From assembly GCF_000688475.1 (NCBI RefSeq), contig NZ_JIAN01000007.1:310001-374000 (forward strand): a stretch of 64,000 nucleotides of DNA. Reading direction: 5' to 3'. Positions within the stretch are counted from its first letter, which is position 1. Each line of letters starts with the position of its first letter. Origin of the DNA: Cellulomonas sp. URHE0023 (lineage in GTDB: Bacteria > Actinomycetota > Actinomycetes > Actinomycetales > Cellulomonadaceae). The notes below the pieces were generated by a model. That model saw nothing but the letters and a program-made list of their open reading frames with translations, was not told the DNA's origin and made no database searches. Below are positions 8,401 to 17,249 of the stretch, piece after piece. The position numbers and the translations under genes were made by a program.

Positions 8401-10101
8401 GTGAGTGCCCCGCACGTTGAACACCCCACAGTCCTCACCGGCATCGGGGTGAGTCCGGGCCGCGTCGTCGCGCCCGCCGTGCTCATGCCCGACCCCGTGG
8501 CCGAGCCGCCGTCGGGCCGGCGCTTGCCCCCCGGCACCGACTACGCCGCCGAGGCCACCCGCATCTCCGCGGCCTCCGAGGCGGTACGTGCCGCGCTCGA
8601 CGCCGCAGCCGACCGTGCGGTCGGCGCGAGCGCCGACCTGCTGCACGCGACCGCGGCGATCGCGGCCGACCCCAGCCTCGTCGAGGACGCCGAGCAGCGC
8701 GTCGTCAACGACCGCCTGGTACCCGAACGTGCCGTGTGGGAGGCGGCCGAAGCGGTGGCCGAGCAGTTCGAGGCGCTCGGCGGCTACTTCGCAGAACGGA
8801 CCCAGGACATCGCCGACGTGCGCGATCGTCTCGTCGCGCACCTGACCGGCCGCGCAGCACCGGGCGTGCCGGCGCACGAGGCCCCGTTCGTGCTCGTCGC
8901 CGCCGATCTGGCCCCCGCGATCGTCGCGACGCTCGACATCGCCCGCGTCCTGGCGATCGTCACGGGGACGGGCGGTCCCACGTCGCACACCGCGATCCTT
9001 GCTCGCGCACGGGGCATCCCGACTGTCGTCGCTGCCCGCGGCGCCGAAGCCGTGGTGCACGCCGAGGGCCTCGTGCTCGTCGACGGCTCAGCAGGCACGG
9101 TGACCGTCGATCCCACCGAGGAGCAGGTGCGTGCCGCTCGTGCGCTCGGTACGCAGGTGCGCACGTTCGACGGGCACGGTCGGACCTCGGACGGCCGTGC
9201 TGTCGCGCTGCTGGCGAACGTGGGCGACCCGTCGGACGCCGAGCCGGCCGCGGCCGCGGGCGCGGAGGGCGTGGGCCTGTTCCGCACGGAGTTCGGGTAC
9301 CTCGGCCGAACCGAGGCACCCACGATCGACGAGCAGGTGAGCGCGTACCGCCGCGTCCTGGCTGCGTTCCCCGGTCGCAAGGTCGTCATCCGCACGCTCG
9401 ACGCGGGCGCCGACAAGCCTCTGCCGTTCCTCATCGACGACCACGAGGTGAACCCGGCGCTCGGTGTCCGCGGTCTGCGCACGTCCGTCCGTCACCCCAA
9501 GGTGCTCGAGGACCAGCTCACCGCGATCGCCAGGGCGGCCGACGCGGAGCGCGCCGAGGTCTGGGTCATGGCTCCTATGGTGTCCACGGTCGACGAGGCG
9601 GAGGAGTTCGTCGCGTCGTGCGCGAGGCACGGGCTCGACGTCGCCGGTGTGATGATCGAGGTGCCGAGCGCCGCGCTCCTGTCCGGCCCGATCCTGGCCC
9701 ATGCGGCGTTCGCGAGCATCGGGACCAACGACCTCACGCAGTACACGATGGCCGCCGACCGGCTCCTGGGCGCTGTCGCCGAACTGTCCGACCCCTGGCA
9801 GCCCGCCGTCCTGCACCTTGTCGCGGCCGCGTGCGCCGGAGGCGCGCAGCAGGGTCGCCCCGTCGGTGTCTGCGGCGAGGCGGCGGCCAACCCTGCGCTC
9901 GCGGCCGTGCTGGTCGGGCTCGGCGTGACGTCTCTGTCCATGACCCCGCGAGCCCTGCCGGACGTCGCCGCGCTGCTCGCGGCGACGTCATTCGACGAGT
10001 GCCGACGTCTCGCGCAGCTCGCGCTCGCCGCAGCCACCGCCGCCGACGCGCGGGCCCTCGTGCGAGCCGGCCTGCCGGCCCTGGACGAGCTCGGTCTGTG
10101 A
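8401..10101 (+). CDS. ptsI: Phosphoenolpyruvate-protein phosphotransferase, PTS enzyme I
   Basis: Enzyme I autophosphorylates from PEP and donates phosphate to HPr, the first step of the sugar phosphotransferase system. The 566 residues match the family length. The phosphohistidine is His196 in GGPTSHTAILAR, and the C-terminal PEP-binding domain carries the Cys491 motif PVGVCGEAAANP plus FRTEFGYL and RTLDAGADKPLPF. GTG 8401 is preceded by GAGGAGGTC. It is the only general PTS protein here; ptsH is absent. The next gene follows 47 nt after the stop but looks like an independent unit. Confidence 0.94.
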   Translation: MSAPHVEHPTVLTGIGVSPGRVVAPAVLMPDPVAEPPSGRRLPPGTDYAAEATRISAASEAVRAALDAAADRAVGASADLLHATAAIAADPSLVEDAEQRVVNDRLVPERAVWEAAEAVAEQFEALGGYFAERTQDIADVRDRLVAHLTGRAAPGVPAHEAPFVLVAADLAPAIVATLDIARVLAIVTGTGGPTSHTAILARARGIPTVVAARGAEAVVHAEGLVLVDGSAGTVTVDPTEEQVRAARALGTQVRTFDGHGRTSDGRAVALLANVGDPSDAEPAAAAGAEGVGLFRTEFGYLGRTEAPTIDEQVSAYRRVLAAFPGRKVVIRTLDAGADKPLPFLIDDHEVNPALGVRGLRTSVRHPKVLEDQLTAIARAADAERAEVWVMAPMVSTVDEAEEFVASCARHGLDVAGVMIEVPSAALLSGPILAHAAFASIGTNDLTQYTMAADRLLGAVAELSDPWQPAVLHLVAAACAGGAQQGRPVGVCGEAAANPALAAVLVGLGVTSLSMTPRALPDVAALLAATSFDECRRLAQLALAAATAADARALVRAGLPALDELGL

Positions 10102-10148
10102 CCCCTCACACGCCGGCCGCCCGTGCCCCGCGTGTGAGGATGGTCGGC

Positions 10149-10532
10149 GTGAGACCCGACTCCTTCTATGCCGCGGTGGGCGGGCACGAGACGTTCGTCC
10201 GGCTGGTCGACGAGTTCTACCGCGGCGTCGCCGACGACCCGGTGCTGCGTCCGATGTACCCCGACGAGGAGCTTGCTCCGGCTGCCGAGCGGCTGACGAA
10301 GTTCCTCGAGCAGTACTGGGGCGGACCGACCACCTACTCCGACGAGCGCGGGCATCCCCGGCTGCGGATGCGGCACGCGCCCTTCAAGGTGAACCCGGAC
10401 GCCCGCGACCGCTGGCTCCTGCACATGCGCGCCGCCGTGGAGACCCTCGACCTCGCGCCTCTGCACAAGGCCGAGCTGTGGGACTACCTCGAACGGGCCG
10501 CGCACTCCATGATCAACACCTTCGAGGACTGA
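10149..10532 (+). CDS. Group II truncated haemoglobin (trHbO-like globin)
   Basis: Small 2-on-2 haem protein. Actinobacterial group II truncated globins are linked to oxygen, NO or redox chemistry. It has 127 residues, typical length. The visible features are FYAAVGG at the N-terminus, QYWGGP in the CD/E region, the proximal histidine in RMRHAPF and a Trp-containing G helix (DRWLLHM). I start at GTG 10149 because GAGGA at 10136-10140 is spaced 8 nt from it; an in-frame ATG at 10140 overlaps that ribosome site. The stop overlaps the ATG of the thioesterase gene (TGATG), so the two are translationally coupled. Confidence 0.9.
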   Translation: MRPDSFYAAVGGHETFVRLVDEFYRGVADDPVLRPMYPDEELAPAAERLTKFLEQYWGGPTTYSDERGHPRLRMRHAPFKVNPDARDRWLLHMRAAVETLDLAPLHKAELWDYLERAAHSMINTFED

Positions 10533-11389
10533 TGACGACCGACCTGATGAAGCCCGTCCTCGACATCCTGCACCTCGACCCCATCGACCCGGACGTGTTC
10601 AGCGGTTCGTCGCTGCCTCAACCGAGCGGGCGGGTGTTCGGTGGCCAGGTGCTCGCCCAGGCCCTGCTCGCGGCGGGCGCGACCGTGCCCGACGGACGGC
10701 TGCCCCACTCGGCGCACGGCTACTTCCTGCGTGCGGGCGACGTCGCCGAGCCCATCACCTTCGCGGTCGAGCGCCTGCGGGACGGCCGGTCGTTCGCGGC
10801 GCGCAGGACGCACGCGCTCCAGGGCGGCGTCCCGATCCTGTCGATGATCACCTCGTTCCAGGAGGCTCAGGAGGGCGTCGACTACGCCGACCCGATGCCT
10901 CCCGGGGTACCCGCGCCGGAAGACGTGCCGTCCGCGCTCGACGTGCTCGGGGGCATCGACCACCCCGTCGCGAAGTTCTGGACCCAGGAGGCCGCGTTCG
11001 ACGTACGGCACGTGGACGGGCAGATCTACCTCGGGCCGGCCGCAGACGTCACCGGCCAGCAGTCCGTGTGGTTCCGCTCGCGGGGTCCCCTTCCCGACGA
11101 CCAGGTCTTGCACCGCGCTCTGCTCGCGTACGCGTGCGACCAGGTGATGCTCGAGCCGATCCTGCGCAGGTCCGGCGAGTCCTGGGTGACGCCCGGTCTG
11201 TCGATCGCTTCGCTGGACCACGCCATGTGGTGGCACCGCGACGTCCGCGTCGACGAGTGGCTGCTCTACGTGCAGTCCACACCGAGCGCTCAGGGCGGCC
11301 GAGGCCTGGGCGCCGCCCGCGTGTTCACCCGCGACGGGACGCTCGTCGCCTCGATCGCACAGGAGGGCATGGTCCGCTTCCCCGCCTGA
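10532..11389 (+). CDS. Acyl-CoA thioesterase II (TesB-like)
   Basis: Hydrolyses acyl-CoA to free acid and CoA. The 285 residues form a double hotdog fold: the first domain begins with SGRVFGGQVLAQAL and the second contains the catalytic Asp in ASLDHAMWWHR. This arrangement and length are those of TesB. The ATG at 10532 overlaps the TGA of the globin gene by one base, which defines the start. In-frame upstream codons would lie inside the globin gene. The physiological acyl-CoA substrate cannot be inferred here. Confidence 0.9.
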   Translation: MTTDLMKPVLDILHLDPIDPDVFSGSSLPQPSGRVFGGQVLAQALLAAGATVPDGRLPHSAHGYFLRAGDVAEPITFAVERLRDGRSFAARRTHALQGGVPILSMITSFQEAQEGVDYADPMPPGVPAPEDVPSALDVLGGIDHPVAKFWTQEAAFDVRHVDGQIYLGPAADVTGQQSVWFRSRGPLPDDQVLHRALLAYACDQVMLEPILRRSGESWVTPGLSIASLDHAMWWHRDVRVDEWLLYVQSTPSAQGGRGLGAARVFTRDGTLVASIAQEGMVRFPA

Positions 11390-11469
11390 CCCCGTGGGCG
11401 ACGGCGGCACGGTGGGGTGCGGAGCGCGCTGAACGGGCGCGTTCCCCGGGCTCGGGTGACACTGCCCGC

Positions 11470-12444
11470 ATGGTCCGTCTGCGCCGAGTCAGCATCGACT
11501 CCCCCGGCTGGACGCGCCGACGTGCGGGCAGGGGGTTCGTCTACCTGGACGTGGCACGGGAGCGGGTCACGGAGCGCGAGGAGCTGGAGCGCATCCTCGC
11601 TCTGGCCATCCCGCCTGCGTGGCGGGACGTCTGGATCAGCCCGTGGCGCAACGGGCACATCCAGGCCGCGGGGCTGGACGACGCCGCCCGACGTCAGTAC
11701 CTCTACCACCAGCAGTGGCGGGTTCGTCGCGACCGGCTGAAGCACGACCGCGTCCTGGAGATCGCCGCCCGGCTGCCCGCGGCGCGCCGTCGCGTGCGGC
11801 GGGACCTGCGGCTCGACGGGATGCCTCGGGAGAAGGTGCTCGCCGTCGCGTTCCGCCTGCTCGACCTTGCCTACCTCCGCGTCGGGGGTGAGGGCTACGC
11901 AGCGAAGCACGGGTCGTACGGGCTCGCGACCCTGCTCCGCTCCCACGTCACCGTGTCCGACGAGCGCGTGCACCTCGTGTTCCCGGCGAAGTCCGGTCAG
12001 GTCCGCGACACGGTGGTCCAGGACGTGGACGTGGCATCGGTGATCCGCTCGCTCAAGCGCCGCGACGACCCGGGCGACGAGCTCCTGGCGTGGCGCCAGG
12101 CAGGGACGTGGCACGACGTGACCAGCGCGGACGTGGCGGCGTACGTCAAGGAGCTGCTGGGCCCCGAAGCGACGCCCAAGGACTTCAGGACATGGCACGC
12201 GACGGTGCTCACCGCGCGCGGGCTCGCCGCCGCCGGGCCACCGCCCCCGTCGGAGCGCGCCCGTCGCCGCGTGGTGACGGCGGTGGTTCGTGACGTCGCC
12301 GACGAGCTGGGCAACACCCCGGCGGTCTGCCGCGCCTCGTACATCGACCCGCGCATCATCGACCTCTGGGAGCACGGCCGGTCGATCGCGCCGACGCGGT
12401 CGCAGGCCGTCGCCGAGCGCGAGACCCTGGCGCTGCTGACCTGA
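11470..12444 (+). CDS. DNA topoisomerase IB (poxvirus-like)
   Basis: Relaxes supercoiled DNA through a 3'-phosphotyrosyl intermediate, without ATP. The 324-residue protein has the compact layout of bacterial topoisomerase IB: a short N-terminal domain (residues 1-90) and a catalytic domain resembling tyrosine recombinases. Catalytic features include LAYLRVGGEGYA, the KDFRTWHAT motif and the nucleophile Tyr291 in VCRASYIDPRII. The ATG at 11470 was preferred because the upstream open frame is inside or close to the tesB gene. It is unlinked in function to its neighbours. Bacterial IB enzymes are patchily distributed but frequent in actinobacteria. Confidence 0.9.
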   Translation: MVRLRRVSIDSPGWTRRRAGRGFVYLDVARERVTEREELERILALAIPPAWRDVWISPWRNGHIQAAGLDDAARRQYLYHQQWRVRRDRLKHDRVLEIAARLPAARRRVRRDLRLDGMPREKVLAVAFRLLDLAYLRVGGEGYAAKHGSYGLATLLRSHVTVSDERVHLVFPAKSGQVRDTVVQDVDVASVIRSLKRRDDPGDELLAWRQAGTWHDVTSADVAAYVKELLGPEATPKDFRTWHATVLTARGLAAAGPPPPSERARRRVVTAVVRDVADELGNTPAVCRASYIDPRIIDLWEHGRSIAPTRSQAVAERETLALLT

Positions 12445-12499
12445 GCGACTCTCAGCCGTCCCGCGTGCGGCATCGGCACGACGCCCGCAGACTGCCGGG

Positions 12500-14089
12500 A
12501 TGACCCCCGACGACCTGCTGCCCGAGCCAGTCGCCGACACACTGCCCCGCCTGGTGCCGGGACTCACGCCGGACGGGCGCGCACGCTCGGACGCCCCGCT
12601 CGTGGCCGTGACCGGCGTGACCGGCTACGTCGGGGGGCGTCTGGTCCCTGAGCTGCTGGCCGCGGGCTACCGGGTGCGTGCCATCGCCCGCAACCCCGAC
12701 CGGCTGCGGGGACGGCCCTGGTACGACCAGGTCGAGCTCGCACGCGCGGACGCCGCCGATCTCGACCAGATCCGCGCAGCCCTCGACGGCTGCGACGTCG
12801 CCTACTACCTGATCCACTCGCTCGGCTCGGGACGTCGCTTCGAGTCCACGGATCGCCACACCGCACTGATGTTCGCGCAGGCCGCTCGCGAGCGAGGCGT
12901 CGGGCGGATCGTGTACCTCGGCGGCCTCTACCCGGCGGGCGAGGACCTGTCACCCCACCTGGCCTCCCGGACCGAGGTGGGCGAGATCCTGCTGGCCTCC
13001 GGCGTGCCGACGACCGTGCTGCGTGCGGCCGTGATCCTCGGCTCCGGGTCGGCGTCGTTCGAGATGATGCGCTACCTGACCGAGCGGCTCCCGGCCATGA
13101 CCGTGCCGCGCTGGGTGGAGAACCGGATCCAGCCGATCGCCATCCGCGACGTCCTGCGCTACCTCGTCGGCTCCGCGTCGATGCCCCAGGTCATCAGCCG
13201 CGGGTTCGACATCGGCGGGCCGGACGTCCTGACCTATCGCCAGATGATGCAGCGGTACGCCGCGGCAGCCCATCTCCGGCCGCGCGTCATCGTGGGAGTC
13301 AAGGTCCTGACCCCGAAGCTCTCGAGCCTCTGGGTGTCGCTCGTGACGCCGGTCCCCTCGGGGCTGGCCCGGCCGCTGGTCGAGTCGCTCGTGCACGAGG
13401 TGGTGTGCGACGAGCACGACATCGCCGGGTTCGTCCCCGACCCACCCGGCGGGCTGATCGGGTTCGACCGCGCCGTGCGCCTGGCGCTGCAACGGGTGCA
13501 TGACGCCGCGGTCGAGACACGGTGGTCGTCCGCCGCCGTCCCTGGCGCCCCGAGCGACCCGCTGCCGAGCGACCCGGACTGGGCCGGCGGCTCGCTGTAC
13601 GTGGACGAGCGCAAGGTCGAGGTCGAGGCGTCGCCGGCGGCGCTGTGGCGGGTCCTCGAGGCCGTGGGCGGGGAGCGCGGCTGGTACTCCTGGGGGCTCG
13701 CGTGGCGCGTCCGCGGTCTCGCCGACCGGCTGGTCGGCGGCCCCGGACTGCGGCGAGGCCGTCGCGACCAGATGTCCCTGCTCGTCGACGACGCCGTCGA
13801 CTTCTGGCGCGTCGAGGCGATCGAGGACGGAAAGCTGCTGCGTCTGCGCGCCGAGATGCGGGTACCTGGGCTGGCGTGGCTCGAGCTGCGGGTCGAGGAC
13901 GGGACACCGACCGTCTTCGCGCAGCGGGCGCTGTTCCACCCCAAGGGTCTGCTCGGGCAGCTGTACTGGTGGTCGGTCTACCCGTTCCACGGCATCGTCT
14001 TCGGGGCCATGCAGCGCAACATCGCCCGCGCCGCCGAGGCGGCGGAGCGCTCTCGGATCGACACCCGGCCGGTCCCGACCGACCCCTAA
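12500..14089 (+). CDS. SDR-type NAD(P)-binding protein with C-terminal DUF2867 domain
   Basis: The 529-residue protein has an N-terminal atypical short-chain dehydrogenase domain with the glycine-rich turn VTGVTGYVGGRLVPELL (about 34-50), resembling NmrA and complex I NDUFA9-like proteins. A DUF2867 domain occupies roughly residues 370-520 and contains YSWGLAWRVRG and FHPKGLLGQLYWW. This fusion is widespread and its reaction is unknown. Electron-transfer or quinone-related roles have been proposed from the fold only. The stop codon overlaps the stop of the thioesterase gene on the other strand (14086-14089), so the two genes converge with no spacer. Confidence 0.87.
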   Translation: MTPDDLLPEPVADTLPRLVPGLTPDGRARSDAPLVAVTGVTGYVGGRLVPELLAAGYRVRAIARNPDRLRGRPWYDQVELARADAADLDQIRAALDGCDVAYYLIHSLGSGRRFESTDRHTALMFAQAARERGVGRIVYLGGLYPAGEDLSPHLASRTEVGEILLASGVPTTVLRAAVILGSGSASFEMMRYLTERLPAMTVPRWVENRIQPIAIRDVLRYLVGSASMPQVISRGFDIGGPDVLTYRQMMQRYAAAAHLRPRVIVGVKVLTPKLSSLWVSLVTPVPSGLARPLVESLVHEVVCDEHDIAGFVPDPPGGLIGFDRAVRLALQRVHDAAVETRWSSAAVPGAPSDPLPSDPDWAGGSLYVDERKVEVEASPAALWRVLEAVGGERGWYSWGLAWRVRGLADRLVGGPGLRRGRRDQMSLLVDDAVDFWRVEAIEDGKLLRLRAEMRVPGLAWLELRVEDGTPTVFAQRALFHPKGLLGQLYWWSVYPFHGIVFGAMQRNIARAAEAAERSRIDTRPVPTDP

Positions 14090-14571
14090 CCCTGGGGACG
14101 ACGCCGGATGGCCACGGGCTCCTCGACGTACGGCTCCCACGCCGCGCGCTCGTCGGGTCCGATGCGCACCGGTGCGCCGGTCGCGGTGCTGACGAGCACC
14201 ACCGTCGTCGCTGCGCGTGCGTAGACCACGCGCGGCTCGCCCTCGACCAGCGGGTCACGCATCTCGTAGGACACGTCGAGGCTCGCTCCGCCCAGGTGCC
14301 CCAGCCACATCTCGACGACCACGGGCGTGCGCCGGTAGCTCAACGGGCGCAGGTACTCGATCTCCTGGCGGGCGACGAGCGTGGACATCTGCGCGGTCGG
14401 GCCGGCGTCGAGCACGGCCGTCGGCCACGGTGCCAGCTCGCCTGCGGGTGCACGCCAGAACGCGGTGATCCGCGCCTCCTCGAGGAGCGTCAGCATCGCG
14501 GCGTTGTTGACGTGCTGGTACGCGTCGAGGTCGGACCAACGCAGCAGGACGGGGATCTCAAGACGCGCCAT
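14086..14571 (-). CDS. Acyl-CoA thioesterase, 4HBT hotdog family
   Basis: Single-domain 161-residue hotdog protein of the 4-hydroxybenzoyl-CoA thioesterase family. The active-site segment WSDLDAYQHVNNAAMLTLLEEAR, given here by its key residues Asp15, His19 and Asn21-22 (approximate numbering), is typical. The ATG at 14571 has AGGA eight bases upstream; longer in-frame options add low-complexity residues. It is downstream of ettA in the same direction but separated from it by 171 bp with a strong hairpin, so it is probably transcribed independently. The substrate is unknown. Confidence 0.88.
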   Translation of the reverse strand: MARLEIPVLLRWSDLDAYQHVNNAAMLTLLEEARITAFWRAPAGELAPWPTAVLDAGPTAQMSTLVARQEIEYLRPLSYRRTPVVVEMWLGHLGGASLDVSYEMRDPLVEGEPRVVYARAATTVVLVSTATGAPVRIGPDERAAWEPYVEEPVAIRRRPQG

Positions 14572-14689
14572 GGCGATGATCCTATGAGGCGAACCGGACG
14601 TGTCACGCGAAGGGGACGCCATCCCGCCGAACCACGAAGCCCGGGGTCGCGCCGACGGGCCTCGGGCCGGCCGCCGTGCGGGAACAGGG

Positions 14690-14735
14690 CGACGTCCCGG
14701 CGTGAGCGCGTCGTGCACGCCTCGCCGGGACGTCG
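14690..14735 (-). terminator. Hairpin downstream of ettA
   Basis: Perfect 13-bp inverted repeat: CGACGTCCCGGCG at 14690-14702 and CGCCGGGACGTCG at 14723-14735, with a 20-nt loop. It begins just past the ettA stop. No T-run follows on the minus strand, so termination is inferred from position and stem length. Confidence 0.5.
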
Positions 14736-14742
14736 CTGTCGA

Positions 14743-16425
14743 TCAGTCGCGTCGCAGCTTGCGGTACGTGACGCGGTGCGGCCGGGCGGCGTCCGCCCCG
14801 AGACGCGCGACCTTGTTCTCCTCGTAGGACGCGAAGTTGCCCTCGAACCAGTACCAGTTCGACGGGTCCGCCTCCGTGCCCTCGTACGCCAGGATGTGCG
14901 TGGCCACGCGGTCGAGGAACCACCGGTCGTGGGAGACGACGACGGCGCAGCCCGGGAACTCGAGCAGGGCGTTCTCGAGCGAGCCGAGCGTCTCGACGTC
15001 CAGGTCGTTGGTGGGCTCGTCGAGCAGGAGCAGGTTCCCGCCCTGCTTGAGGGTGAGTGCGAGGTTGAGACGGTTGCGCTCACCACCCGAGAGGACTCCG
15101 GCCGGCTTCTGCTGGTCCGGGCCCTTGAAGCCGAACGCGGCGACATAGGCGCGCGACGGCATCTCGACGTTGCCGACCTTGAGGAAGTCGAGCCCGTCGG
15201 ACACGACCTCGAACAAGGTCTTCTTGGGGTCGATCCCGCCACGCGACTGGTCGACGTACGAGATGTTGACCGTCTCGCCGACCTTGAGCTCGCCCGCGTC
15301 CAGGGGCTCGAGCCCGACGATCGTCTTGAACAGCGTGGTCTTGCCGACGCCGTTCGGGCCGATCACGCCGACGATGCCGTTGCGCGGCAGCGTGAAGCTC
15401 AGACCGTCGATGAGGACGCGCCCGTCGAAGCCCTTCTGCAGGTTGGCGGCCTCGAGCACGATCGCGCCCAGACGGGGCCCCGGCGGGATCTGGATCTCCT
15501 CGAAGTCCAGCTTCCTGGTGCGGTCCGCCTCGGCGGCCATCTCCTCGTAGCGCGCGAGGCGCGACTTCGACTTGGTCTGCCGGCCCTTGGCGTTGGACCG
15601 CACCCACTCCAGCTCCTCCTTGAGGCGCTTGGCGAGCTTGAGGTCCTTCTTGCCCTGGATGGCCAGGCGCTCCTGCTTCTTCTCCAGGTAGGTGGAGTAG
15701 TTGCCCTCGTACGGGTACAGGCGGCCGCGGTCGACCTCGCAGATCCACTCCGCGACGTGGTCGAGGAAGTACCGGTCGTGGGTCACCGCGAGGATCGCGC
15801 CCGGGTAGTCCTTGAGGTGCGCCTCCAGCCAGAGCACGCTCTCGGCGTCCAGGTGGTTGGTGGGCTCGTCGAGGAGCAGCAGGTCGGGCTTCTCGAGCAG
15901 CAGCTTGCACAGGGCGACGCGGCGGCGCTCACCACCGGACAGCACGCTCACGTCGGCGTCCGGCGGGGGGCAGCGCAGCGCGTCCATGGCCTGGTCCAGC
16001 TGGGCGTCCAGGTCCCACGCGTCGGCCGCGTCGATGGCCTCCTGCAGCACGCCCATCTCGGCGAGCAGCGCGTCGAAGTCGGCGTCGGGCTCTCCCATCA
16101 GCACGGAGATCTCGTTGTACCGGTCGAGCTTGCCCTTGATCTCGGCGACGCCCTCCTCGACGTTGCCGAGCACCGTCTTGGACTCGTTCAGCGGCGGCTC
16201 CTGCTGCAGGATGCCGACCGTGTAACCGGGGCTCAGGCGCGCCTCGCCGTTCGACGGCTGGTCGAGTCCGGCCATGATCTTGAGGATCGTCGACTTGCCC
16301 GCGCCGTTGGGCCCGACGACGCCGATCTTGGCGCCGGGCAGGAAGTTCAGCGTGACGTCGTCGAGGATGACCTTGTCCCCGTGCGCCTTGCGCGTCTTGT
16401 ACATGGAGTAGATGAACTCAGCCAC
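14743..16425 (-). CDS. ettA: Energy-dependent translational throttle protein, ABC-F family
   Basis: Soluble ABC-F ATPase that binds the ribosomal E site and gates entry into elongation according to ATP/ADP level. The 560 residues match EttA in length. There are two ATPase domains: Walker A GPNGAGKST near residue 39 and GPNGVGKTT in the second, with two LSGGE signatures and LLDEPTN Walker B motifs. The linker contains the charged P-site tRNA-interaction segment (around residue 260). I start at GTG 16425 because VAEFIYSMYK is the standard EttA N-terminus. Position next to an SSB and GTPase genes looks like local gene order rather than function. Confidence 0.94.
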   Translation of the reverse strand: MAEFIYSMYKTRKAHGDKVILDDVTLNFLPGAKIGVVGPNGAGKSTILKIMAGLDQPSNGEARLSPGYTVGILQQEPPLNESKTVLGNVEEGVAEIKGKLDRYNEISVLMGEPDADFDALLAEMGVLQEAIDAADAWDLDAQLDQAMDALRCPPPDADVSVLSGGERRRVALCKLLLEKPDLLLLDEPTNHLDAESVLWLEAHLKDYPGAILAVTHDRYFLDHVAEWICEVDRGRLYPYEGNYSTYLEKKQERLAIQGKKDLKLAKRLKEELEWVRSNAKGRQTKSKSRLARYEEMAAEADRTRKLDFEEIQIPPGPRLGAIVLEAANLQKGFDGRVLIDGLSFTLPRNGIVGVIGPNGVGKTTLFKTIVGLEPLDAGELKVGETVNISYVDQSRGGIDPKKTLFEVVSDGLDFLKVGNVEMPSRAYVAAFGFKGPDQQKPAGVLSGGERNRLNLALTLKQGGNLLLLDEPTNDLDVETLGSLENALLEFPGCAVVVSHDRWFLDRVATHILAYEGTEADPSNWYWFEGNFASYEENKVARLGADAARPHRVTYRKLRRD

Positions 16426-16587
16426 TGGCTCTTCGTCCGCCTCGGGTGCTCGTGGAGGTGCCCGCCTCGGCCGGGGGCCGACGACGCAGGCACTGCTGAC
16501 CGGCACTCGCGACGCGATCGGCCGCGCGATACGTACGCGCGCGGGCCGACCGGCGTCGTCGGGTAGCCGGTGCCCCAGCCTAGGCGA

Positions 16588-17118
16588 TCAGCGCACTGCG
16601 GCCAGTGCCGGGCCCACCTCCTCGTGCTCGACCACGTCCTCCGCCGGCACCAGGTTCTCGTCGTCGTCCTGGGCGACCTCCTCGAAGCCGCTGACATCGG
16701 TGGGCACCGGGGTCTGGCCCGGCGACGCATCGCCTGATCCGACGGTGGTGCTCACGGTCCGGGCGAAGTGACTGCTGCCGAAGGCCAGGTCGTGCCCGAG
16801 CGCAGTGGCCTCCAGGACGAGCGAGGTGCGCGGGCCCTGCTCGGAGATCCACTCCTCGGTGGACAGTCGTCCCTGCACGATCACGGGGTCGCCCTTGCGG
16901 AGCGACCGCGCGACGTTGAGCGCCGTGGTGCGCCACACCTTGACGTTGAACCACTCCGTCTGGCCGTCCTTCCACGCACCGGTCTGCTTGTCGAACCACC
17001 GGCGGGTGCTGCCGAGCCGGAACGTGCTGAACGGGGTGCCACCGTCCGTCTCGTGGAAGTTGCGCACCTCCGTGCCGATCCAGCCGACGACGGTCAGGTC
17101 CAGGGACTGCGTACTCAT
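16588..17118 (-). CDS. Single-stranded DNA-binding protein paralogue without acidic C-terminal tip
   Basis: OB-fold SSB of 176 residues. The ssDNA-binding core runs over about residues 5-110, with VVGWIGTEVRNF and the WFNVKVWR and GDPVIVQGRLS segments. The C-terminal third is acidic (AQDDDENLVPAEDVVEHEE) but ends in GPALAAVR. It lacks the DDDIPF-type tip by which housekeeping SSBs recruit partner proteins. The ATG at 17118 has GGAGG well placed. It is therefore probably an accessory paralogue like the second SSB of other actinobacteria, with the main ssb near rpsF and rpsR elsewhere (inference). It sits between ettA and the GTPase pair, all on the minus strand. Confidence 0.88.
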   Translation of the reverse strand: MSTQSLDLTVVGWIGTEVRNFHETDGGTPFSTFRLGSTRRWFDKQTGAWKDGQTEWFNVKVWRTTALNVARSLRKGDPVIVQGRLSTEEWISEQGPRTSLVLEATALGHDLAFGSSHFARTVSTTVGSGDASPGQTPVPTDVSGFEEVAQDDDENLVPAEDVVEHEEVGPALAAVR

Positions 17119-17249
17119 CGGTGCCTCCAGTGGCGTGCGCCCCGACGGGTGCGGGGCTCGTCCCACCAGCCTCGGGTCGCGCGGTTCGCCACGGGCGCCG
17201 AGCACGCAGGTCCGTGGAGAGACCGCGGTGGCAGGGGGCTGGGGGCGGG

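Noticed and set aside
13522..16566. A 1014-codon plus-strand frame opposite ettA and the thioesterase gene, and similar very long frames at 23675-26527 and 41265-43958
   Set aside because: These are shadows caused by high GC. Their translations are Arg- and Gly-rich with no domain, and they cover genes with strong family matches on the other strand.
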